From positions 3,410,001 through 3,474,000 of the forward strand of contig JAPNXP010000012.1 of assembly GCA_028753945.1 (NCBI GenBank): a DNA stretch of 64,000 nucleotides. Reading direction: 5' to 3'. Numbering within the stretch: position 1 is the first letter of the stretch; each line of letters starts with the position of its first letter. This document shows, in pieces, positions 10,545 through 21,519 of this stretch. Both the position numbers and the translations under genes were made by a program. The notes beneath the pieces are model-generated. The model worked only from the letters and a program-made list of their open reading frames with translations, made no database searches and had not been told where the DNA came from. The stretch comes from Hexactinellida sp. DTS-2022. Lineage: Eukaryota; Porifera; Hexactinellida.

Positions 10545-11280
10545 TCTATTTCTCAAATACAAACTGGTAGAGACAGCTCTTAACAGTGCTATCAACATTT
10601 GTATGGGAGAAACAAAATCTACAGACGGACAGGTTATAATTGTGTCTGATGTTCTCAATAACGATAATTTGGAGATAATGGTTGAGGACGATGAGGCTTT
10701 TGAGTTATTGAAACAAGTCCGGTATTCTCCCGCATTCTGGCAGCAGAAACAGAGAGAGCTGATGTCTATGATAAGACAGCTGGGATGTCTCACTTTCTTT
10801 CTAACTCTGTCTGCTGCTGAGACTAAATGGCTGGAGCTACTAAGGATACTGAAACAGATCCTAGATGACGTTAAGCTGTCTGTTGAAGAGGTTCTGGAAT
10901 TCCAGTGGAGCGAGAGAGCAGATCTGATAAGGAGAGATCCTGTCACTTGTGCTAGGTACTTTGATCATCGCTCCAAGGAGCTATTTAAGGTACTTCGATC
11001 AGAGGTTAGTCCCCTTGGTAAATTGACTGATTACTATTTGAGAATAGAATTTCAGCAAAGAGGGTCACCACATGTGCATTCATTACTTTGGGTACAAGAT
11101 GCACCTAAGTATGACCACAATCCGTTACCTGACGTAATAGAATTTAATGATCGTACTATCTCATGTAAATTGCCAGATGAGACTAGTATAATAACTGAGG
11201 ATGATATTAAGTTACAGCGACATAAGCACACAAATACGTGTTATAAGAAAAGTCGTTTCGGCGCTGTAGGTTTGGTATTC
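10545..11280 (+). pseudogene. Helitron B Rep region with HUH motif
   Basis: The open frame contains YSPAFWQQKQRELMSMIRQL, LTLSAAETKW, DPVTCARYFDHR and the HUH motif in FQQRGSPHVHSLLWV, followed by DAPKY. These are hallmark Helitron-like N/Rep motifs. The codons before the ATG at 10603 (KLVETALNSAINIC) also fit, so the ATG is not the true start. The frame breaks near 11270-11290 at CRFG/PPM, where an insertion or deletion occurs. Confidence 0.8.
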
Positions 11281-11289
11281 CGTACCCTC

Positions 11290-12100
11290 CAATGGTATCA
11301 ACTAAAATTCTAGAACCATTGGAGTTTGATGCCAGTACGGCTACCAAAGAGGAGATAGCTCTTAGGGAGACTGCTAAGAAAATATATAATCTAATTGATA
11401 CCTATGATAAGAGAAATATTGACTTAGGTAGTATAACGATACAGGATTTCTTTAATGAACTCTATGTTACCGAAGAGCAATACATAACTGCATTGAGATC
11501 TTGTATAAATAGACCAACTATATTTCTGAAACGAAATTTGAATGAGATACGAATCAATGCTCATAATACGACTATATTGCATCTCTGGAAAGCTAATATG
11601 GATCTCCAATACATATTGGACCCATACGCTTCTGCTGTTTACGTTATTTCGTATATCGGAAAGTCCCAGCGTGGGATGTCTAAGTTACTCTAAGTGCAGT
11701 AGAGCAAATGACTACATTAACACCAATCCTGCTAATAAACGGGTTAGGATACTCAAGTCCAAACCCATTCTAATGGGTATGGAACAGGATTCTGTAGATA
11801 TACTTCTGTCAGGTCTAATTGAGCACTACATGCAACGACCTGATGAGTTAGAGGAAACATGCCTAGCTGAGTTTGCAGCTTGGTATGAATTCCAAACTAG
11901 TAAGAGGATATGTAAAACTAATCCCGACTATGAGGAGGAAAATATGGGAGACGAAGTAGCTTCCCTGGCCGATAATCCGAGATTATTTCCTCTCAAAGAT
12001 ACCGGTTTTCTGAGACTTAGTCGTAAATCTAAAATTATCCGATTTAGAAGGTATAGTATATTATACAGGACGAAGTTAACTTTTATAGAGAACAGTTAAT
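11290..12100 (+). pseudogene. Helitron B Rep-helicase linker region
   Basis: Two frames continue the protein. Frame 11292-11693 has NEIRINAHNTTILHLWKANM, YILDPYASA and SYIGKSQRGMSKLL. Frame 11542-12099 resumes at INTNPANKRVRILKS and includes GLIEHYMQRPDEL and FAAWYEF. Around 40 residues usual at this place are missing between them, so there is a deletion near 11693-11720. The Rep tyrosine block lies within the YASAVYVISYIGKS segment. Confidence 0.7.
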
Positions 12101-12706
12101 GCTGTTTGTATCATGGAGAACTGACTCTAGTGATAATGACAATATCGACTTTAAGTCTTTGTATGCTACCCATCTTAATCTGATTACTCAGAATAGGGAA
12201 TTGTTTCAAAGCAGAGACCTACCCTCAATTGACGAAGCTATTAATCTCCTCGAGGACTTGGACCTTGATGAGCTCAACTTTGATGGGATTGCTATTGAGG
12301 AAATAATTAACAATGAGGGGCAGTGGTTATTGAGGATACTGACTTCCAGGTAGACAATCCAGGGAACGACAACCCCTGGACTGTAGATCCCAATAGTGAC
12401 CCCTGAACTAAACCTGTAGGTGGATTCTTCAATATTCCTAACCTGAATACTGAGGAGGTATTCCTTCAGATGTGTCGCAGCTTGAATAAGGTACAGCGTA
12501 CTGTATACCACCACACTCTGCACTGCTTTAAGACTATGAAGCAACTGCCTATGTATCTCTATATAGGAGGAGGTGGTGGTGTTGGTAAGAGTACGGTGGT
12601 ACGAGTCTTATACGAAGGTTTGGTAAGATTTATGAATTCACTACCAGCACTAAACCTGATACTATTAAAGTACTGCTAACAGCTCCTATAGTGGGGCGGA
12701 TTAGCT
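12100..12706 (+). pseudogene. Helitron B helicase start, truncated
   Basis: Frame 12099-12353 begins LFVSWRTDSSD, typical of the segment before the helicase. Frame 12470-12679 has LNKVQRTVYHHTLHCFKTMK and Walker A GGGGVGKST. Recognisable coding ends about 70 bp later, near 12706, so most of the helicase is absent. No OTU domain is present. Confidence 0.75.
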
Positions 12707-13256
12707 AAGATTGTAATAACAATTGTGCATTTAATGATAAAAGCATCAAATTTGTTGTGCAACTAGAAAAATGTATATATAATGATTTAAGATCGGGAGG
12801 CACCTAGAATTCGACCTCTATGGTTCTAATTATGTCATTTTAATGCCCATATATGGTAAATTGGCAATATGACTAATACTCAGCTAATGAACCTTATATC
12901 GCTTCCAAATGTATTATTTAGGTATAGGAAGTCGGCTATTCTGAACATTTTTACTGTTGGAAGCTAAACTCTATCTAGTACAGAAAATGTGTTAGCCAAT
13001 TGGTTCCAATTATGTCCATATATGGTCATGTGACTAATACCCCGATTTTTTACGAAATATCGTTTCCAAATGTATTATTTAGGTATAGGAATTCGGCTAT
13101 TCTGAACATTTTACTGTTGGAAGCTAAGTTCTATCTAGTACAGAAATGAGTTAGCCAATTTGGTTTCATAATATAAATCACCTCAAACAAATAATAGTAA
13201 CTTTTTGTGATAAAAGCTTCAAACTTGGCACAATCAAATTACATGTTCTGATGAAC

Positions 13257-13454
13257 CAGGGTTTTTTTTAAGGCCGATCTAGGTGTAAATTTTGCACCAA
13301 TATTTTTTGGAGTTACACCACGATTCGGGTCGGCCTGGGCCTGTGCAGTGTTGAGTTACACCACGATTATGGGTCGGCTGTGGCCACTGCAGTTTTGAGT
13401 TACACCAAGGCCGCGCTGAGTTACATCAAGGTCTCAATCTTAAAAAAAACCCTG
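13257..13454. mobile_element. MITE with CAGGG ends and 7-bp target duplication
   Basis: The ends are cagggttttttttaagg and cttaaaaaaaaccctg, flanked by gatgaac on both sides (13250-13256 and 13455-13461). The interior repeats gagttacaccacgatt and ggtcggc. Confidence 0.8.
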
Positions 13455-13599
13455 GATGAACATTTAAACTTAGAGTGGTACACTGGTACCTGAACATTTT
13501 ATCCGTACTCAAAGGCCATTATAGGTCATAAACATTATATTTGTGTCTTTAATATTTATCACAACATTTTCCACTAACAACTTAACTAAATGTCAAATA

Positions 13600-13773
13600 C
13601 AGTAGATGTCGGATATTAGCACACCGGTTATAAGAACATATCGTATATAAGCATACTATGTTGGAAAACGGTTGTCATATAGCCTGTATAATTTATGTCG
13701 GTTATAAGAACATGCCGGTTATAAGCACCTTAAGTGCAGTTCCCAACGATGTGCTTATAACCGGCATCCACTG
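13600..13773. mobile_element. TA-flanked MITE, CAGTRGATGYCGG family
   Basis: The element begins cagtagatgtcggat and ends ccggcatccactg, flanked by TA. A related copy is at 20869-21024. Repeated ccggttataag motifs occur inside. TIR and TA target suggest the Tc1/mariner/pogo superfamily. Confidence 0.8.
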
Positions 13774-13856
13774 TATTTTATTAAAAATTATGAATCCTAA
13801 ATTAGACCACAAAGTTGATCAAAATATAATGGAAACAATACGATATATAGCTAGTC

Positions 13857-15225
13857 CTGCGCACACTCTCCTTCACATGCACAAAGAGCAGTACATTGCA
13901 GATTAGCTCTTTTGCATTTGCAATGGCCACGACAACCTTTTTGTAGCCACAACAGATTAGTTCATAACACGCTTTCGCTGCTTCGGGGAGAGTAGTCCAG
14001 TTTGGCTCATACAGTGCATCATCATTCTTAATCCACCCCCAGTTCTCGGGTGAAGGAAGTACAGGAGCTAATTTCTGTGTATGTCCCCATATGTGCCCAC
14101 CTTGGTAGGCTGCTCTCTTGATATGTTGCTCAAGTGCAGCATATGTGGGTGGGATGCCTCCTGGTGATCGTTTCTTGGGGAACAACTTTCTTCTGGATTC
14201 ATTTATGTCAGTACATGTGGTTGTGCGGTCATACATGAGTATAGCAAATCTTTCAATGATGCTCAAGCACTCAAATGACACATAGCAAGGAGCACAAGCT
14301 AAACTAAGCAGGGCGTAAGTAAGCTGTGGAAAGGCCTTCCATGCTGCCCAGGCTGTTTTCTTACCATGTCCAGCAAAACTTGACAGTGTCACAACCAGTC
14401 AATGCGTGAAACATTGGAAGAGCACGTGAAGCTTCTTCTCCAAGAGCAACACCTATTTTATGTGCAGCCAGAAAACGATACCGCTTTCCAGTTCCAAAGG
14501 CAACCCAGAGCTCAGATTGTGCTTTTAGTGTTTGTGAAACCATTATGGCAAGGACTACAACGACTGTGTCTACTGTACGTATAAGTATTTTATGGTGGTT
14601 TTCTGAGGCATGTGTTGCATGTAGCAGCAAGCGAGTACCGTATTTATTCGAATAGTAGCCTAGGCGATTATTGTTTTTAGGCCATTTTTTTACCAATAAT
14701 TTTTGTTACTTTTCGAGAATATCACATGTTGATACAATTTATTTAGTAGAATCGGTTGATAATCGTATTGCGACTAATATTAGATAAATAAATTTACTCA
14801 GGGTACCGGTGGTAAATTTGTATTTGCTAATTTGGGGGGGCTATTATTGGAGGTAGGCGATTATTCGAATAGGGGCTACTATTAGAGTATATACGGTATC
14901 TGCCTCTTCATGGAGGCATGGCGTCAATGTTACTAGATATTTTCGAGGAGGAAAGCACAAAACTTCCTCTCCATTAGTAACAATGATTTCTTTTTCTTGT
15001 TCCTGGATGGAGCTGTTGACTGATCTCGATAGGAACTCCCAGAGTTATTTTTTATTCTCATCTACACGCAAAAAATCCTGCCAATTTCTTGGTATAGATG
15101 CAGAGACACTGCTCGTCTGCACACACCTTTGCCACGTTTGGCTCTAGCAGTGCCTTTTAAGCTGTCATCAATATACCTGTCCCATACAAGATCAAGGCAT
15201 TTTACTCGTTCAAGTTGAGTTCTGA
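13857..15225 (-). pseudogene. Transposon-type protein with C-terminal CXC domain, broken
   Basis: Read on the minus strand, fragments appear in order: a basic segment (KGTARAKRGKGVCRR), a WQDFLRVDENKK segment, HEEADTRLLLHATHAS, a block ending ALTGCDTV, and SSFAGHGKKTAWAAWKAFP. Later come an SPGGIPPTYAALEQH block and finally a cysteine-rich CXC (tesmin-like) domain with CRGHCKCKRANLQCTALC. Frames change near 15100, 14365 and 13935, a TAA occurs after DENKK, and a MITE splits the EEAD-TRLLL site. I recognise the layout as a transposon-associated family in corals and sponges, but cannot name its superfamily. It lies within the foldback element and could be that element's own gene. Confidence 0.6.
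14638..14896. mobile_element. TA-inserting MITE inside the CXC gene
   Basis: The ends are ccgtatttattcgaatagta and its inverse near tactattagagtatatacgg, flanked by TA (14636-14637 and 14897-14898). Removing it with one TA restores the codons for glutamate-alanine-aspartate-threonine-arginine on the minus strand. Same family as 52026-53334. Confidence 0.9.
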
Positions 15226-15819
15226 CACATTAGGAGCAATTCGCGTTAATTTCCTATAATAAGGTATGTGGCCGAATTATTAGTATGGACATGATTGGAA
15301 TCAAATTGGTTAACTCATTTCTGTACTAGGTAGAACTTAGCTTCCAACAGTAAAAATGTTCAGAATAGCCGACTTCCTATACCTAAATAATACATTTGGA
15401 AAAGATATTTCGTAAAATCGGGATTATTAGTCATATTACCATATATGGACATGATTGGAATCAAATTGGTTAACTCTTATATGTACTAGATAGAACTTAG
15501 CTTCCAACAGTAAAATGTTCAGAATAGCCGACTTCCTATACCTAATAATAGATTTGGAAACGATATTTCGTAAAAAATCGGGATTATTAGTCACATGACC
15601 ATATATGGACATAATTTGAACCAATTGGCTAACACATTTTCTGTACTAGATAAAGTTTAGCTTCCAACAGTAAAAATGTTCAGAATAGCAGACTTCCTAT
15701 ACCTAAATAATACATTTGGAAGCAATATAAGGTACATTAGCTGAGTATTAGTCATATTACCAATGTACCATATATGGGCATTAAAATGACATAATTAGAA
15801 CCATAGAGGTCGAATTCTA

Positions 15820-18800
15820 AATTTGGGCTCTTAGATAATAAAACTCTGTTCTGTGGACAGGATACGGAAGAATAATCGGTAACCAAAGCACTAAGATTAG
15901 AACTGGGCCACTATACTATAGTATAGTCGGCACAGTAATAATATAATTTATTATCAATACATAATGAATGAATGGCATTAAACTATAGATGGTTTATGAT
16001 AGAAACAAACTTCAAATTTATCTACCGTTCCTTGTGACTCGGACCAATTAATATGGTTCTTGACACCTTGAAGCGTTGATGACTTGGCGGAAAAAAAAAT
16101 TGCAGCCTGTGCCGACAGCATGTTCCTTTGGAGGCACTTTGAATAAACCACCATCATGCATGATATAGTGCCACCAAAGGAACAATTAATTGGCACAGGC
16201 TGCAATTTCGCATTTTTTATATTTACTATTTATGACAAATAATTAATATTAATAAATTTAAGTTGACATTGAAATAGGTGTTAATTATTAATCATTTTAA
16301 TAATTATTTACTAATTTGGTAATTAACATTAATCTCAGAGATCCATTATACAAAATTGATTATACAACAGAATAAGACTCAGGTGTATAAAGTATAACTG
16401 CATCAGTATATTAACTGATACATCTCGTGCTTTAGGCAAATTTAAATCAATGTTGTCCAATAATATTTATTAAGTGGTGTTGAGAAATGGATTTAGGACT
16501 ACATATTCTGATAAAATTAAATGTTTTTTAATACTTTATACATTAATTTCCCAATAACTCTGCTGTTATTCAACAGACGGCTAACTGGTTAATAAAATCT
16601 CTAACCGTTAACCGATGTCAGCAACGGTTAACCGGTTAACCGGTTAACCGAATCCAGCCATGAGTTAATCTTAATAAATTTAAGTTGACATTGAAATAGG
16701 TGTTAATTATTAATCATTTTTATAAATATTTATACTAATTAGCTAAATTTCATTAATCTCAGAAATTATACAAGATAGAAACAAACTTCCAATTGATCAA
16801 TTGATCTTTATGCCACGTTACACCTCTACAAATGAGTTTTGACACCTTGAGGTGATGATGACATCGTTAAAAAAATGTGTTTTACAATTTTTTGAATTTT
16901 TCAATTCGAATGGTTTGGTTGGTGTTGGGTGATCACCCAACACACACATAAAAATGCTGATTCATCACCAATTATATTCTTCTGAAACTTGAATATCTCT
17001 AAAATGAAGTGAGCTAAATGGAAACTTCCACCACTCTAAGGGTCGATGCCTTCCGAAACACCTTTGTGAAATAATTTAACACCTTCATTGTAATGATGAC
17101 ATGGCGAAAAAATCAAAAATTGCAGCTGTGCCGACAGCATGTTCCTTGGAGGGACTATCAAGTACCCAACCGGTAGCCACCAAAAGATAGTGCCACCAAA
17201 GGGAAATGCGTGGCACAGATGCAATTTTGGATTTTATTATTCTATCCATTGTATAGTAATACTATAATTAAATAGAAGCCAGATGGAATTTATAATTAAA
17301 TCAATATAATTATTGCAAGTTGAAACAATACAATTATATTTAACAGTTTTACTGAAATTGAAGTGTGAGTAAACAAAGAAATTTCAACCCCCATCAATGG
17401 CATGAATTAAACGCTTTATTAAAAAAATTCCTCTCCCATTAGACGCAGAATTTTATGGTGAATGCAATGGTGAAAATAAAAATTGGGGGTTTAGTAAACA
17501 TTTTACTGTGCCGACTATACTATAGATAGTGGCCCAGTTCTAATCTTACTGCCTTGGTTATTATTACTGTGCCGAATATACTATAGTATAGTGGCCCAGT
17601 TCTAATCTTACTGCCTTGGTTATTATTATTACTGTGCCGACTATATTATAGTATAGTGGCCCAGTATTGGTCTTAGTGCTTTGGTTAGTTATTAGTATTT
17701 TCCTTCCGTATCCTCTCCACAAAACAGCGTTTTATTAACTAAGAGCCCAAATTTTCAGGATATGTGTCTCGTGGGTTACAGATGTGCACCTGGGGTCACG
17801 ATTTTTGCACCTGTTTAATATTAGAAAAATAAAAATAAATAGTGCGCAAATATTTAATTTATAAGCATTCGATAGAGAATAAATTCTACACCTTTTCACA
17901 GTGCACAAATTCTTAAATTGGGTATCGTTTGTGCCACAATTGAGTTGCAAGTTTCCTTTGTTAACTAACACTTCAGTTCAATTGAAAGTGTTAAATCTAT
18001 TCTATTGTTTCAACTCGTTATTATTATATTGATTCAACCTGTGAGATCAAGTAGGCTTCTAATTTCCAATTGAAAATTAAGATTATATATTTCATAACAA
18101 CGACAGATTAAGTGAATATATTTCCTTCTGCAAGAATACTCTTGTACTATTAATAAACTGAAGTAATTAATTATAATTAATTCAGTCTGTATTTAATATA
18201 TATAGATGCTTCCAATTTGTTTATAAGGGATCATCGAGGGTGCGGAATTGAAATTTGATAGCCAAATTAATTAATTAATTATTTATGACAAAATAATTTA
18301 ACTTAATAATTTTAAGTTGACATTGAAATTGGTGTTATATTATAAATACTAATATTAATAATTATTTACACTAATTAATTAAATATCATAAATCTCAGAG
18401 ATTATAGAAGATAGAAACAAATTTCAAATTTATCAATTGATCCTTATGCCACGTAACACCTCTACCAATGGGTATTGACACCTTGAAGTGATGATGACAT
18501 CGTCAAAAAAAAGTATTTTTACAATTTTGTGAATTAAATAAATCGCATGGGTTAGTTGGAGTTGGGTGAATACCCAACACCCACTTAAAAACGCTGAGTC
18601 ATTACAGATTATATTCTACTGAAACTTGAATATCTCTCAAATGAAGTGAGCTAAAACGAAACTTCCATGACTCTAAGGGAGGTTGTCTTCCGAAACACCT
18701 CTCTGAAATAATTTAACACCTTCATAGTGATGGTGACATGGCGAAAAAAATCCAAAATTGCAGCCTGTGCCGACAGCATGTTCCTTTGGAGGCACTATCA

Positions 18801-20560
18801 ATAAACAACCAACAAAATATAGTGCCACCAAAGGAACATGCGTCGGCACAGGCTGCAATTTTGGATTTTATTATTATTTGTCTATAGACTCTCTACTGAA
18901 CAGGCTGCAAATTTTCAGGATATGTGTCTCATGGGTTACAGATGTGCACCTGGGATCACGATTTTTGATTACATTTTTTTGTACACATTTTACACCTATT
19001 CAATGTTAGAAAAGTTACAATAAATAGTGCGCGAAAATTAAATCTTTTTGCATTCGATAGAGAATTAAATTTTACACCTTTTCACAGTGCACGAATTTTC
19101 AAACTGCGCTTCATTTGTGCCACAATTGTGTTGCAAGTTTCGTTTGTTTACTAACACTTCAGTTCAATTGAAAGTGTTAAATCTAATTCAATTGTTTCAA
19201 CTTGTGATAATTATATTGATTCAACTTGTGAGATCGAGTAGGCTTCTATTTTCTAATTGAAAACTAAGATTTTACATCCTTAACAACGACAGTTTATGTG
19301 ATTATATTTATTTCTGCAAGAATATTTTTGGACAATGGATACATGACATACCGTATTTCCCCGAATAAGCGCCGGGGGCTTGAATAAGCGCCGGGTCAAT
19401 AAAAATGACATTGGTATGATAAATTTATACACATTAGTTGATCACTGTAATATAATTCCATTGATTTTGACAACTTCGGTAGGTATACTGTTGGTGGAAA
19501 CCATTAGAACCCACCTAAATATTATATTCTCGATTTTTCACAAATATTTCACCATAATTTTAGCCCACGAAAACAATAAGCGCCGGGGCGCTTATTCGGG
19601 GAAATACGGTGTTTAATTCAAATTAACTCGCTCTGTGTTTAACTTATAGAGACGGTTCCAAATAGATTCTTGGGGTTATCGAGTGCGCTGAATTCAAATA
19701 TGATAGTGAAATTCAATTTAGATTAATAATTATTGCAAATAATTGAACTTAATTTATATTGTTGTAACATAATAATAGTGTTAAATTATTAATAAATTAA
19801 TAATTATTTATACTAATTTGACAAATAGCATTAATCTCAGAGATTATACAAGATAGAGACAAAGTTCCAATTTATCAATTGATCCTTATGCACGTAGCAC
19901 CTCTACAAATGTGTCTTGACACCTTGAGGTGTTGATGACATCGTAAAAAAATGTGTTTTCACAATTTTGTGAATTATATATTTCTAATGGGTCGGTTAGT
20001 TTTGGATGATCACCCAACACGCACATAAAAATGCTAACTCATCACCTACTACATTGACTGCAAACTTGAATAACTCTGAAATTAAGTGAGCTAATACGAA
20101 ACTTCCACAACTCTAAGGGAGGTTGTCTTCCGAAACACCTTTCTGAAATAATTTAACACTTTCAGAGTGATGATGATATGGCGAAAAAAAATCCAAAAAT
20201 GCAGCTGTGCCGACATCATTTTCCCTTGGAGGCACTATCAATTACCCAACCACCAAAATATAGTGCCTCCAAAGGAACATGCGTCGGCACAGCTGCAATT
20301 TTGGATTTTTGAGTTATGGACCAGACAAATTTTCAAATGTGTCAAAGTGGTATTAAAAAATGGTTTTTCTAAATTTGGCTCGAGATGCACATCTGTAACA
20401 TATGCGACACCGATGCTAAAAATTTGAGCTCCGGGGCAATCTAACTCTGGTCAGTAGAGCGGATACGGACTGAAAACAAACAAACAAACCAAGGCAGTAA
20501 GATTAGAACTGGGCCACTATTTTATAGTATAGTCGGCACAGTTATAATTTGATCCCGTTT
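15820..20560. repeat. Array block, mixed unit types, forward orientation
   Basis: Hairpins lie at about 16099-16207, 17111-17235, 18748-18869 and 20188-20310. The left 110 bp (15820-15936) are an inverted piece of a unit. 35-bp palindromes lie at 15902-15936, 17505-17538, 17566-17600, 17631-17665 and 20508-20542. A TA-MITE is at 19351-19609. I see no gene. Short ORFs over hairpins are in-frame because both arms mirror one another. Confidence 0.8.
19351..19609. mobile_element. TA-inserting MITE with CCGTATTTCCCC ends
   Basis: The ends are ccgtatttccccgaataagc and gcttattcggggaaatacgg. The sibling array units at 27602-27640 and 40205-40240 show the empty site (acata-tttaattc). The right TA has mutated to TG. 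Confidence 0.9.
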
Positions 20561-20868
20561 AAAGCTATAGTATAGTCGGCACAGTAAAAATAAAATAAGT
20601 GTAATCTAATATTTACAGCGCCATCATGTCATAATCTCATTAATACAAGGCTAACTACTTTGAAATTCTAATGGCGTACAATGCAATGGTCACGATTTCA
20701 GAAGGCACCAAATGATTATGATCTTCAGTAAACAAATAGTTCATTTTAATAGATTAATTATAATTCCTTTATTAATAACCAAAACATCTTCATTCTAAAC
20801 AAGCGGAATACGATAGGAACATGTATTTGTGTACATAGATAATTAGCAGGGGAGGAGTAATTGAGATA
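20561..20868. other. Gene-free stretch between array and exon K
   Basis: Unique-looking AT-rich sequence. On the minus strand there is a short open segment near 20640-20720 without convincing splice sites. I cannot support an exon here, although the next 3' exon of the Ig/FN3 gene would be expected on this side. Confidence 0.4.
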
Positions 20869-21024
20869 CAGTGGATGCGGGTTGTAAGCACATAGTCGGG
20901 AACTGATATAATGTGCTTATAACCGGCATGTTCTTATAACCGATATAAATTATATAGGGTATATGGCAACCGTTTCCAAACATAGTGTTCTTATAACCAG
21001 TGTGCTTATATCCGACATCTACTG
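20869..21024. mobile_element. TA-flanked MITE, copy of the 13600 family
   Basis: The element begins cagtggatgcgggttgtaag and ends tatccgacatctactg with TA on both sides. Orientation is opposite to the 13600-13773 copy. Confidence 0.8.
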
Positions 21025-21287
21025 TATTGAGTTTAGTATATTTGTGTGTTAAGTACGTATAGGAATTTCCCTCAAATAGAATTAGTGTCGACTTCGCTTA
21101 ATTGAGACTGCGACTGCCAGATCCAAAGTGTCCCAAACAAGCGGATAAGTTGTATTCCTTAGAGGAATGTTATAATAGTATACTATTTTAGTATAATAAT
21201 TAAATGCAATATTAGACTGATGGCATGATACGACCGACCAGTGTATAAAACGGAGATAATTAACATTTTGACAATAGTACAACGAAC

Positions 21288-21519
21288 CTGCAGCAAGCGT
21301 CCTAGCTAGCAGACTCTCCGAGAAAGGACTCTTACCCAGATTTCCAATTGCTGCTACACTCACGTTGTACAGTGTGTAAGGAGATAGGTCAGTCAGCTGA
21401 TAGGAGGTGAGCATGGAGGAATATAGTCTCTGTATTGAGTTCCACTCTGAGCGAAGTGAGATTTCAAACCCAATTATGTTCCCGTTCCTACCACGGCCAT
21501 CAGGGAGTCTCTCAGGAGG
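21288..21519 (-). CDS. Exon K: second part of FN3-2
   Basis: The acceptor ...ttgtagcag at 21520 opens in phase 0 and the donor gttcgt follows 21288. It encodes [20 protein letters not shown] and then [20 protein letters not shown], the C to G strands of an FN3 domain. It joins exon J (…LEWN) to give the usual W-x-PP transition. Ends in phase 1 with no following exon found. The donor is weaker than the others. Confidence 0.85.

Larger units (their letters stand above)
8800..12706 (+). mobile_element. Helitron B, decayed and truncated, distinct lineage
   Basis: Coding remnants run on the plus strand in the order DUF6570-like region, Helitron-like N/Rep region, and helicase motif I, after which similarity stops near 12706. 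The order and motifs are those of a Helitron transposase, but the sequence is only distantly related to Helitron A. The left junction cuts an array hairpin at 8799. I could not find the matching right part of that hairpin, so the right side has rearranged. A hAT-like element (9486-10217) interrupts it. Confidence 0.7.
12805..15819. mobile_element. Foldback DNA element with long sub-repetitive inverted ends
   Basis: The left end (tagaattcgacctctatgg at 12805) is the inverse of the right end (ccatagaggtcgaattcta ending 15819). The inverted arms continue inward for several hundred bases and consist of tandem units of roughly 165-180 bp: about two on the left (12840-13170) and three on the right (15280-15800). 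Each unit has gaagtcggctattctgaaca in one orientation. Between the arms lie a broken CXC-domain gene on the minus strand and three MITEs. No target duplication is evident. Confidence 0.6.

Noticed and set aside
13802..14392. Intact single gene on the minus strand at 13.8-14.4 kb
   Set aside because: It is one frame of a larger broken gene; the cysteine-rich CXC end lies in another frame and the upstream part continues past a MITE.
18673..19009. Short ORFs over each long hairpin (about 60-100 codons, both strands, beginning MQPVPTH or similar)
   Set aside because: They arise because the palindrome arms mirror each other, recur in every copy with different frames and ends, and lack any conserved start context.
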